Part shown: piece after piece, positions 24,601-32,883 of the stretch | Numbering within the stretch: position 1 is the first letter of the stretch | How the letters are laid out: every line of letters begins with the position of its first letter | Virus record (IMG/VR): IMGVR_UViG_3300034101_001153 | Location: 32,177 to 96,176 of that record | Source: a virus | Strand: one strand, 5' to 3' | Length of the DNA stretch: 64,000 nucleotides | The notes under the pieces: model-generated | Told to the model about the DNA's origin: nothing | Databases searched by the model: none | The model's input: only the letters and a program-made list of their open reading frames with translations | Made by a program: the position numbers and the translations under genes

Positions 24601-26007
24601 TACAAGCCCACCTGTTGATGTTACTCTAAATGGTGCATTAGTAGGTGTAGCACTGCCAGCCCAAAGTCTAAAGTTTGCATCTGAAGATGAGAGTTCTACT
24701 ACATTTTGACCAGTACCAAGAATAATATCTCCTGTACTTACAATGCTTGCATTCGTACCAGAAAGAATACTAGCAGAAAGCCCCCAGCCAGCAATAGTTC
24801 CTGTTGATGCAGTTATATGTTGAGCAACAACAGAGCCTGTAAATCTACCAGATGTTGCAGTAATATCACCTGTAATAGAAGCAGATGTAGCACGCATATT
24901 GCCAAATTGATCTACGGAAAAAATTGTTGGATTGCCAAGTCTGAATCCTCCAGAAGAAGACACAATTACAGAAGCAGTAGATAGTTGATTTCTTGAAAGA
25001 TTAAATCCACCTACATTTCCAACTGATGCAGTAATATTCGTAGCATTTATACTGCCAGTTACTGTTAGTGTGCTACCGCTCCATACCACATTATTAGCAG
25101 AGCCACCGACCCCAAACTGCCCATCAGAATACCAATAGTTGTTGGCATCAATATAGATACCGTCGTTAGTACCATTTACGTCATTTGAAATTCTAAGAAG
25201 AGTTGGACTTGCTCCAACCTGTAAAGAGTTTACTGTAACTGGTGCAAGAATATTTACAGAGGCACCAATAGTTACCGCCGACCCATTGTAGACTATTCCA
25301 CTAGATCCCCCAACATCTAATGTGGTGGCAGTAAGAGCGCCTGAAATAGATGCTCCTGTAGCACTTAATTCCCCTGCATAATTAACTCTAAATGGTGCTG
25401 TGGCACGACCAGTAAATGGAGATCCAGAGAATATTGCTATGTCTGATCCAGTAAATGCTGATGGAGCGTAGAATCCAACACTAGCATTACTTAAAAGATT
25501 TGCTCCAATTTCCCATCCAGATTCACTATCCCCTATGTATCCAGATGTAGCCTCAATTCTTCCACGCACTGCGACATTGGTAAAAATTGCATTACCTTCT
25601 TGGCTGATATACCAACCAGCAGACCCAAGTGTTTTATCAGAAAAGTCTTCTTTTATAACTACTACTTGAGTAGCAGAAGATGCATAAGTAACACTTTTAG
25701 TTTCTTCTGAATCTACATAATATAATGTTGTTTCTCCAGTATATGATCCTAATTCAAGTAGGGGGTCTTGTTTCGATACACTAAGAATTGGATAAAAAAC
25801 ATACTCTGACCCAGAAGATATTCCTAGTAGTTGTCCAGCAATTACATCAGAAACAGAAACGCTTGCGGGACCACCAGAAATCCACCCATCAAAATTATTG
25901 GAGGCTATTGCCTTTGTCATAAATCTTACTATGCCAGAGTCATCCTCATATCCCATGATAGGAGTATTGTTAACAAACTCATCTGGTGTTCCGTAAGATT
26001 CTGCCAT
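21607..26007 (-). CDS. Large tail fibre with peptidase S74 intramolecular chaperone
   Basis: ATG 26007 is chosen because AGGAG lies 6 bases upstream; the frame extends further only through the upstream gene. The 1466-residue protein is a Ser/Thr/Gly-rich beta-structured fibre. It has four near-identical copies of FRLGNPTIFSVDQFGN, each in an 80-100 residue module with SASITG and AQHITAS blocks. The end, from about 1360, is an S74 domain (SDYRLKKNIED, VTFEWKN, YGFIAHEVQKYIPEAV) that trimerises and then cleaves itself off, followed by a coiled coil. It is the likely receptor-binding fibre. Confidence 0.85.
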   Translation of the reverse strand: MAESYGTPDEFVNNTPIMGYEDDSGIVRFMTKAIASNNFDGWISGGPASVSVSDVIAGQLLGISSGSEYVFYPILSVSKQDPLLELGSYTGETTLYYVDSEETKSVTYASSATQVVVIKEDFSDKTLGSAGWYISQEGNAIFTNVAVRGRIEATSGYIGDSESGWEIGANLLSNASVGFYAPSAFTGSDIAIFSGSPFTGRATAPFRVNYAGELSATGASISGALTATTLDVGGSSGIVYNGSAVTIGASVNILAPVTVNSLQVGASPTLLRISNDVNGTNDGIYIDANNYWYSDGQFGVGGSANNVVWSGSTLTVTGSINATNITASVGNVGGFNLSRNQLSTASVIVSSSGGFRLGNPTIFSVDQFGNMRATSASITGDITATSGRFTGSVVAQHITASTGTIAGWGLSASILSGTNASIVSTGDIILGTGQNVVELSSSDANFRLWAGSATPTNAPFRVTSTGGLVATSASITGNITAQSGLFTGSVVAQHITASTGTIAGFTLANNQMSTSSVVVSSSGGFRLGNPAVFSVDQFGNLVANTASISGRINATSGSFSGDITASAGRFVGAVSVSSSGAIFAGSSVDSGQRTVLNASGLFGFHSNGLEAFALPVSGSPRLGTFRIIPTGIVSQSASNANMIYGNVDSSGSVTDGIVIRGFRSVGASAAIYNVQNGVATSYSTGNGFYVDENARFKLKGATGSLAFDGTDLYIDGNINARSGNFTGSVRAQHITASVGSIAGFTLSNNQMSTASVVVSSSGGFRLGNPTIFSVDQFGNLRATSASITGNITANSGQFTGSISAQHITASVGSIAGFTLANNQMSTASVIVSSSGGFRLGNPTVFSVNQFGNLVANSASIIGNINAQSGSFTGTLGVFGSGKILAQSSISNQRIEFDSTDLVGYSVSDSKLFKLTTGDSASTITNGGFDTGSTSPWRTFWGYFGVPNSATIDSSIYYSGGYSIKTSQSPGYSTAIDQNISLVPGQEYIISAWVRSASNLSISSNDFIDIWILSSSAITYPDYFQSGSTVITSILGATELTANTWTKVSGRFTPRSSIDLYNSIHLRTTTTSASTTVWWDSVDVSLSNNYSEIAGFKFNDGMLFTDALEINADGKIIVGQLGSETTSGGESNSASGILGISGTNPSYRLWVGNVDPTKSLMNITPTGTININSGGDLILSSSPVGTSDADLSKLSFRRNNSSTNQARVEYVPSSSWMNVGIATGADTFRQLRLTAGTTGSITLRGTVMGLDSNFVLDQTNTRIGIGTLSPTNTLTVVGTASISSTLSTGGNTTITGGLLSTNRNVGGAAERGLRINSTNNYTTNWNAIEFQRNGVDLGFIRVASAAGAPTLVSASDYRLKKNIEDDTRDFSNIINSLRPVTFEWKNIENTGKTYGFIAHEVQKYIPEAVGGIKDDVDENGEIIPQDLTQQPFVYYLVGAFKEALKDIDILKQRVLQLESIIERNNNV

Positions 26008-26018
26008 TATATCTCCTA

Positions 26019-26891
26019 TTATACTGGCCTTGAAGCCTTTTTCCAAATTGGATTATTGCTGTCATCTAATTGAAGCCAGGTCCCACTCCAAGTATTATCT
26101 TTATTTTTTATATATCTAGCAATAGCAACATAAAACTCAATATTATTACCATTTGCATTGTCAAAAAAACTTGCATACGCCTGCTTATTCCCAAATGCAT
26201 CAATCACTGCTGAATAGGATGGTGGATTTGATCCAATTGCAGTTTTATCATTCATAAGTTTTTTTTCTGTTCCTGTAGTGATTGGGTCAGAACTTTGAGA
26301 ATATGCAAATATAGCAATATCTTTTGCATATTCATTATAAAGAAATGTATTAATATAATTATTTTCTAAAGAAATTCTATATCTTTTGCCCGTCGCTATT
26401 TTAATAATTTCTTTAATAGAATTAACTGATGGATTTAAAGAGCCAGACCCCACACCCACCCTTGATTTTTCAACCTCTATCGAAACATATGGGAGTTTTT
26501 GATCTTTAGATGTTATTCTATAGTTTCGATTATTTAGCGAAGCAAGTGGGCCGCTTGATGCAGTAACATTCATTAGATCATTAACTCTGATTGAAGTAGG
26601 AGAAGAATTTAGTTTAATCGTAACCTTATTAGTAGTACGATTTCCTTTTATTGCTTCAGATTTATAACTTGAAATTCTATATTCAGTGCCCTGGTAGGAT
26701 TCTACTGATTGTACTTGAAATTCCGACGTAACATTAACAAAATCTATTCTTCTTGGATACTTTGGTATGCTTACTGTTATTAAGTCAGATAACTGTTCAT
26801 CGAACATTTCTGAGGCCAGGTTAAATTGCCAAATTTCTCCAGAATTAATCTTTTTAACATCGTTTCCACTTAAAGATATTTTTGTAGACAT
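26019..26891 (-). CDS. Minor tail protein (unassigned)
   Basis: A 290-residue beta-rich protein (ISLSGNDVKKINSGEIWQFN at the start) between two tail genes and directly upstream of the fibre gene. No recognised domain. Context suggests a baseplate or fibre-attachment component. Confidence 0.6.
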   Translation of the reverse strand: MSTKISLSGNDVKKINSGEIWQFNLASEMFDEQLSDLITVSIPKYPRRIDFVNVTSEFQVQSVESYQGTEYRISSYKSEAIKGNRTTNKVTIKLNSSPTSIRVNDLMNVTASSGPLASLNNRNYRITSKDQKLPYVSIEVEKSRVGVGSGSLNPSVNSIKEIIKIATGKRYRISLENNYINTFLYNEYAKDIAIFAYSQSSDPITTGTEKKLMNDKTAIGSNPPSYSAVIDAFGNKQAYASFFDNANGNNIEFYVAIARYIKNKDNTWSGTWLQLDDSNNPIWKKASRPV

Positions 26892-27872
26892 TTATATTCC
26901 CCCGCTGAAATTAATCAACAGGGAGTATTGAATGGCTACTGGAATAGATGCTGGTTTTTGTATTGGTGTGGCTAGAACAGCCCTTGATATCATTCCAAAT
27001 GTTGTATCTGTTAAATATGTCCCAACATCTGAACGAATTGCATCGATAGCAATCGTTGATGCCGTTCCATTCCAGAATCTTACAGATGTAATGTTCTCCC
27101 ATGATGGTGATCCAGTAATGCTTGCAGAACCCTTTTGTGCTGTTAATATCCTATATCCTGAAGCAGATGGAATGTCGAAAGATAAAGTATAGTGATTTGA
27201 TGAATCTGTCATAAATCTTGTATAGAAAAGTCCAGAAGCGGTGTCATGTGATTTAAAAAATGCAAACTTAAAAAGATCTTGTGATGAGTATGATGATAGA
27301 AAAGATAAGGAATTGTCGTCTGTAATTTTTTCTATATAGTTAGATGTGCCGTCGCCGTTTCCTGGCATTGAAAGAACCGATGTTCCAATTCTAGCACTAG
27401 CAGAAACAGTTAATGAAGCAGTTGACGCACTACCATTCTTTATAAATAAATCTATTTGATCAAAGTCAAATAGCGTAGATCCATCAACAGTAATTGTTGA
27501 ATCAACATTGGTGGATGGATATACTGCTACTTCTCGTATTTCATATTGATATGGGTCTACTATTTCTCCATAAAAAACAATAGCGTCATTACTATTGATG
27601 GCATCAAATGTGTTACCGACCGCTTTTGTTCTTCCTATTTCAAACCCCAATGTGTTATTGGTTATTAGAGTTGATGCTGAATTAAGAGTATTTGGAGTAG
27701 AATCGATTCCAAACGCTATTGAATCTACAAAGTTGGGTATAATTCCCATCAATGATTTAATTACGATGGCTCGGCCTGCGGAAGTAAGAGCATTTTTCTG
27801 CTCTCCTATCAATTCCCCATTGGCATAAAATCTATAAATTCCATCAATAGATTTTATATCATCTTCATGCAT
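26892..27872 (-). CDS. Minor tail protein (unassigned)
   Basis: A 326-residue protein, Ser/Ala/Thr-rich, beginning MHEDDIKSIDGIYRFYANGE. It has a possible carbohydrate-binding-like beta-sandwich in the second half (LSFDIPSASGYRILTAQKGS). It lies in the tail-tip block and ends one base before the next gene. Function is inferred from position only. Confidence 0.6.
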   Translation of the reverse strand: MHEDDIKSIDGIYRFYANGELIGEQKNALTSAGRAIVIKSLMGIIPNFVDSIAFGIDSTPNTLNSASTLITNNTLGFEIGRTKAVGNTFDAINSNDAIVFYGEIVDPYQYEIREVAVYPSTNVDSTITVDGSTLFDFDQIDLFIKNGSASTASLTVSASARIGTSVLSMPGNGDGTSNYIEKITDDNSLSFLSSYSSQDLFKFAFFKSHDTASGLFYTRFMTDSSNHYTLSFDIPSASGYRILTAQKGSASITGSPSWENITSVRFWNGTASTIAIDAIRSDVGTYLTDTTFGMISRAVLATPIQKPASIPVAIQYSLLINFSGGI

Positions 27873-27886
27873 GACGCTCCTTATCG

Positions 27887-28336
27887 CTATGTCTTTTGTT
27901 TAGGAGATGCTGTATGAATTTTCAAATCATCAGCACCCAGACCATCGTAATCTAAAGAAAGTGTTATTTCGGCATCTCCTCTACTATTATATATGAAATT
28001 GAACATTTTTAGATATTCTGGATAATCAGAATTTGGGAGACCAGCAAAATTATACCCTACTGCCAGCCGTGATCTAATTTCATTTACTATGTCGGTAAAC
28101 TGGTTTCTTATAAAATTAGACTGTCTTGGAATATCAATTTCATCTTCTGGAATGAAATTTATAGTGTCATAGTTAACATCTAAAACGAGTATGCCTTTCA
28201 TGCTGTCGATAAGTTCTTTAGTCAGCCTTTCTGTTTCTTCTTTTACCAATTTTTTAATGTTTGGCATACCTATTGGGTCATTAGATTTATCTGGCTGATC
28301 TTCATCTGTATTATTTCGTCCTGGATTTCTTGGCAT
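27887..28336 (-). CDS. Minor tail protein (unassigned), 149 residues
   Basis: The product starts with a disordered, charged stretch (RNNTDEDQPDKSNDPIG), then a helix (IKKLVKEETERLTKELIDSM) and a beta-rich C terminus. Its ATG overlaps the stop of the 1334-residue tail protein. It may bridge tail tip and fibres. Confidence 0.6.
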   Translation of the reverse strand: MPRNPGRNNTDEDQPDKSNDPIGMPNIKKLVKEETERLTKELIDSMKGILVLDVNYDTINFIPEDEIDIPRQSNFIRNQFTDIVNEIRSRLAVGYNFAGLPNSDYPEYLKMFNFIYNSRGDAEITLSLDYDGLGADDLKIHTASPKQKT

Positions 28337-31300
28337 TATGACTCACCTACCTGTATAAGAGTTACTTTCATAGATGGGCCTTCTTCAGAAACTGATCTAT
28401 TTATTTCAGATACAATAAATACAGAATTACTAAATATTGAATTGTCCATATTATATCCTCTATCGGAGGAAAAGACTCTAACCTTGTCCCCTAATTCGAT
28501 AAGTGGATTAGGAAACATCTCTAGTGATATCTTGAATCTTTGATTACTGCAATTCTTTAAAATCCATTTCATAAGTTTATCTGCTTGATCAATACTTTGG
28601 ATATAAGTACTATCTATATTAAATCCTTTAATACCATATACAGATTTATTGAATTCTATGTCTGTTGATTTTGTTCCGTCCTCATCTATTTTTTTGTATA
28701 TGCTATCTACTGTTATGTTGCCCGTGCTTAATTCTTCTAATTGAGGCCCCAAAATCCATAAAGGAAGATCATCTTCATCTACAATTCTAATTGCAGTATT
28801 AGACGTATTGACAACAACAACTTCTGCTCCAAAGGGAGTATATCTTTGTTTTTTAATCATATACTGTGGATTAACTCTTGATATATCTATTAGTTTAGAA
28901 AAGAGTACTGGCGAATTATATCTTGGCTCATACTTTTTAACCTGTCTAACAATTTTACCAAAATCATTGTAATATAGCCTAAATCTATTTTTAAATAAGT
29001 AATGCGTACTCTGAGGAATACTTCCTCTCTGCACTAATTCATCAAACTCTACATTGGCTTTGAATATGCTTTCATTTGCGCCAGCCTTATTTGTTTTTGC
29101 TGCGGCATAAATATTTTCATATATGGCCTCAGAATCATTTCTAACAAACATGAATACATTTTTCTTGTCTTTAAAGTATCTAGTAGGGACCTTATCTTGA
29201 ATCTTTTTCTTTGGGCTTATGTCTCGTCCACCATAGTATATTTTAAATTCTACGCCTTTATTGGCATATTCCATTCTTATTTCTAGATCAAACACTGGGT
29301 CTCCAGGATTATTTTCTCCAGCGACTACTTGAGCATCAAGATTCGAAACTGTGTATGATTTTACTTGTGCAGTTGCTAATAAATTAGGTTTGATCTTTCC
29401 ATCTTTAGCCTCTAATTTATAAAATCTTAAATTATTTTTAAATGCTTCCTTAGCAGCAAAATCTTTACCGGACCCTAAAGTTTCTACTTCAAGGAAGTAC
29501 CCTGAGTTTATAATTGTTTTTCCGCCCTGCCTTTTCATGTCAAGGCCGATTCCTACTCCAGCAATAGAAGAATTTGTTGTCATCTGAGTCTGGTTTCCTT
29601 TAGTATTTTTTCTGGCGGAGTATAGTCTCATTGTCGTTCCAACAATATTTGGAGTAAATTCTAGATCTATCTTTTGACCGTAGACAAACCTTTCTCCAAG
29701 AGTATAGACATAGGGGTCAAACTCCGATCCAGGAACAAGGTCATCTACTTTATCATCAATTTTATTTTGTGCAGATAATACTTGATTGTCTGATCCAGCA
29801 TTTAATGCTTTTCGATCCTCTAGAGGAGATCTATTTCCTATAAGTCTTAAATATCCAAGATACGTTTTATAGTTTTCTTTTGGAAGTTTGAGGGCTCTTT
29901 TTATCTTTTGTATACCAGATATTTTGGAAAAGTCATACAGCACAGTTATTTTAGGAAATCTTCCTGGGGCTTCTACGTTTGGTTTTCCACCAATTATTAT
30001 ACTAAATCTATCATTTTTTTCTAGTCCAGTGGAATTTTCATTAAATGCTTTATGTGCTGCAACCTTAGTCCCAAATTGTGCCCTTCCATCTCCATCAACT
30101 ATATAAGAATAGGTTCCGTCATCATTACTATTATCTATTCTAAATCTTACATAATTTACCAATGCTATTGGAACTATAGACCCTCTTAATTCAGATTTAT
30201 TAATAAAATTATTTAAATCTTCTCTACTAAAAAATACTTTTGGAACCGTAGAGCCATTGACAGAATATGCTATTCCATTATATTCAATGATTTCACTATC
30301 TACCATTACATATCCAGACATTGTAGGAAATGTATATATTTCATTTCTATCAAGATACATGAGTAGTGATTGCTGTTTGGCTGAATTTGTTGTTGCTTCC
30401 TGGACCATTATCTTGATGGCCTCATGCTGATCTATGGCATCAATTGGTGATGTGTATAAATTTTTAACTCTTGTACTAGAAATATCTTTTAGAAGATTGG
30501 CTGCTCCTAGAACAGATTCATTATCAGATCCTGGTGACCAGACTTTACTAAATGTATAGTTGTATCCAGTTCCAACTAAAGAGTTGGCTGGCATATCATC
30601 TAATATATTTTTAGGAATAGCATCCTCTAATATAGATGTTCCTGGAGACTTTCTAATTCCATAGGAATGATATGTTATTGTTCCCTCAGTCACTGGATCA
30701 ATTTTTTCTTCCTGTGCTGTTATAACATTTGGCTTGTATCCATTAATATATGAATATTCTGTATTTGATGTAGTATATTTGTCATCATATATCGCCCAGA
30801 AGTCTGTTCCTCCGCTTGTCGTACTGGTAGATTCATTAATTCTTTCAGTATTACAAACTCTTTCTTTGGTAAGAACATTGAGGTTACCAACAGCATCGAT
30901 GAACATCGCTGATTGAGTCGCCACTGCTATATTTTCTAAAACCTCAGCAACGGTTTGCTCTCTATTACAAAAAAAGTTTTTTATTAAAGTATCCTCGTCG
31001 GTGGCATCAGAATTGGATTGTTTAAATTCATATCCAGTAATTCCAAGATTATCTAAAAGCATAAGAATAAGTACGGAAAAGGGTATTCCCTTTGATGTAA
31101 TTGTAGCCAAATCGACCGCATTTGTTTCTTGAAATATCCTCATCCTATCTGATAATGAAACATTTGCTGTGTAGTCTTCACCAATGTCCCAAGAATCTGA
31201 ATACATTACTTTTAGGGGAACATTAGAAGATGACACTGTTTGATAGAATCTGAACTCAACATCGGGGGTTAAAAGATGCTGGGCTGCCGCGCTTCCAGAT

Positions 31301-32340
31301 AAAAGGAATGTTTGACTTTCATTTGAAAGCATGACATTGCCATTTGAAGAAACAATTTTTCCTACTGGGAGGCCAAACTCGCCTTCTGCAATTGATGAAT
31401 TAAATGAAAAACTTTCTGTATATGCAGAAACATCTGCTTCCAATCTTGGCGACATTTCAATAAGTTCTAATGATGATCTAAACTTTCTAGAGACATTAGA
31501 TATGGTTGCAATAACTGGAGACATTTCAATAACTCTTAACCTTATTCCTTTTATTAGTTTTGTTTGAGTTGATGGAGAGGATATCTCGCTAAGATTAGTT
31601 ATTCTATTTACAGTTTTTGTCCAAAAAGCAGTATTGTTGTAATAAATTTCTAATTTGCCATTTACCCAGTCTGTTGCTGATGTGCCATTATAAACTTGCT
31701 GCCAGGAACTTCCAACTAATATATCAACATAGAAGTTTTCTGGAACAGAAACATGATTTTGAACAGATATCAATATTTTATTACATGGAAATGAGTTCTC
31801 GTACACAACAAATGGATTGGCGTTATTTATTGCACCATTAACATTTGATACCCCAGCATACTGACTTATATTATCTTTAGATAAGATATTAGAGTTAATG
31901 ATTTTAGCGCTATTGAAATAATCATACCTTCTACTTTCAGTAAACGGATAGTACCTTGCACTACCAGTTGAAAGATTATTCATTCTCATAGAAGAAGTAT
32001 TCTGCCCTATTAACATTCCTGGGAAATATTGAGTTAGTACAATTCCTGGATTTGGTCTATCTCCTTTAAAAACCGATGCTAGGCTTGAAAAATATTGTGC
32101 TTCAGGGGCTTCTTCTGTACTGTCATCATCATATACATAAAATGTATTACCGCTAGAAATTGTTGCATCTAATGAAGAATAATTTGAACTTATTGATCCT
32201 GCGGCACCAGATCCTTGATATACTCCATACTGACTTATCTTTTGATATTTATTCATATTCCATTCAGATATAACTAAATGGGTACTCGTTATGGAGTCAG
32301 ATGATTTCATTAGATTTTTTATAGTTGTGTTATGAATCAT
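28336..32340 (-). CDS. Large minor tail / tail-tip protein
   Basis: A 1334-residue protein placed after the distal-tail-like gene, the usual position of the tail-tip or hub protein. The N-terminal 300 residues are beta-rich and aromatic, as in carbohydrate- or receptor-contacting domains. The middle (about 430-620) resembles the hub-like fold often seen after distal tail proteins, but I see no motif that proves it. GGAGG lies 5 bases before the ATG. There are no inserted enzymatic motifs. Confidence 0.65.
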   Translation of the reverse strand: MIHNTTIKNLMKSSDSITSTHLVISEWNMNKYQKISQYGVYQGSGAAGSISSNYSSLDATISSGNTFYVYDDDSTEEAPEAQYFSSLASVFKGDRPNPGIVLTQYFPGMLIGQNTSSMRMNNLSTGSARYYPFTESRRYDYFNSAKIINSNILSKDNISQYAGVSNVNGAINNANPFVVYENSFPCNKILISVQNHVSVPENFYVDILVGSSWQQVYNGTSATDWVNGKLEIYYNNTAFWTKTVNRITNLSEISSPSTQTKLIKGIRLRVIEMSPVIATISNVSRKFRSSLELIEMSPRLEADVSAYTESFSFNSSIAEGEFGLPVGKIVSSNGNVMLSNESQTFLLSGSAAAQHLLTPDVEFRFYQTVSSSNVPLKVMYSDSWDIGEDYTANVSLSDRMRIFQETNAVDLATITSKGIPFSVLILMLLDNLGITGYEFKQSNSDATDEDTLIKNFFCNREQTVAEVLENIAVATQSAMFIDAVGNLNVLTKERVCNTERINESTSTTSGGTDFWAIYDDKYTTSNTEYSYINGYKPNVITAQEEKIDPVTEGTITYHSYGIRKSPGTSILEDAIPKNILDDMPANSLVGTGYNYTFSKVWSPGSDNESVLGAANLLKDISSTRVKNLYTSPIDAIDQHEAIKIMVQEATTNSAKQQSLLMYLDRNEIYTFPTMSGYVMVDSEIIEYNGIAYSVNGSTVPKVFFSREDLNNFINKSELRGSIVPIALVNYVRFRIDNSNDDGTYSYIVDGDGRAQFGTKVAAHKAFNENSTGLEKNDRFSIIIGGKPNVEAPGRFPKITVLYDFSKISGIQKIKRALKLPKENYKTYLGYLRLIGNRSPLEDRKALNAGSDNQVLSAQNKIDDKVDDLVPGSEFDPYVYTLGERFVYGQKIDLEFTPNIVGTTMRLYSARKNTKGNQTQMTTNSSIAGVGIGLDMKRQGGKTIINSGYFLEVETLGSGKDFAAKEAFKNNLRFYKLEAKDGKIKPNLLATAQVKSYTVSNLDAQVVAGENNPGDPVFDLEIRMEYANKGVEFKIYYGGRDISPKKKIQDKVPTRYFKDKKNVFMFVRNDSEAIYENIYAAAKTNKAGANESIFKANVEFDELVQRGSIPQSTHYLFKNRFRLYYNDFGKIVRQVKKYEPRYNSPVLFSKLIDISRVNPQYMIKKQRYTPFGAEVVVVNTSNTAIRIVDEDDLPLWILGPQLEELSTGNITVDSIYKKIDEDGTKSTDIEFNKSVYGIKGFNIDSTYIQSIDQADKLMKWILKNCSNQRFKISLEMFPNPLIELGDKVRVFSSDRGYNMDNSIFSNSVFIVSEINRSVSEEGPSMKVTLIQVGES

Positions 32341-32883
32341 TTATACCTCCGCTAACGACAGTGACATGTCCCATAAATCATAAATAGCGCCTCTTGTTTT
32401 TACATTGTATGTAAAACTTTCAAAGAAAACATTATACGTTTCAACTCTATATTTTACTGGAATGTCTCCAGTTCCTTCTGGATTTGGTGTGTCATATACG
32501 AGTAATACATAAAAACTATCTGTATTGTTTTCATACCAGTTAAGTATTTCTTTACCGCCAGCCCATCCTGGTGCAAATGTAGTTCTATTTTCAGAAACAT
32601 ATGAGGCGCTAGATGGAATGTCTGCCCAGGAAAGAGAGAACAGTTTTTTATCTGCAACATGATATGACCTCATGGTGCCATCGATCATTCTTTTTCTATA
32701 TTCTATTCTATCTAATGAAACTTGTAGGTCAGATCGGTTGTCGTCGGTAATAAAAATATAATCGGTTCCAGCAGTTCCAGAAATATTCCATGATCCATCT
32801 ACTGCATTATTTGGTATAGGTGCTGATGCTGTAAATGCCATTAAACTTGGTCTGAACCATGTCTTATATAAATTTATAGCCAC
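32341..32883 (-). CDS. Probable distal tail protein
   Basis: GTG 32883 overlaps the tape-measure stop. The 180-residue beta-rich protein (MAINLYKTWFRPSLMAFTAS, VETYNVFFESFTYNVKTRGA) is in the slot normally held by the distal tail (Dit) gene, directly after the tape measure. The assignment rests on position and size. Confidence 0.6.
   Translation of the reverse strand: MAINLYKTWFRPSLMAFTASAPIPNNAVDGSWNISGTAGTDYIFITDDNRSDLQVSLDRIEYRKRMIDGTMRSYHVADKKLFSLSWADIPSSASYVSENRTTFAPGWAGGKEILNWYENNTDSFYVLLVYDTPNPEGTGDIPVKYRVETYNVFFESFTYNVKTRGAIYDLWDMSLSLAEV

Noticed and set aside
23400-25100. Regular repeats suggesting a CRISPR array
   Set aside because: The repeats are 200-300 bp protein-coding modules of the tail fibre in one reading frame, not short direct repeats with unique spacers. 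No cas genes other than a recombination-type Cas4/RecB-like nuclease at 8742-9524 are present.
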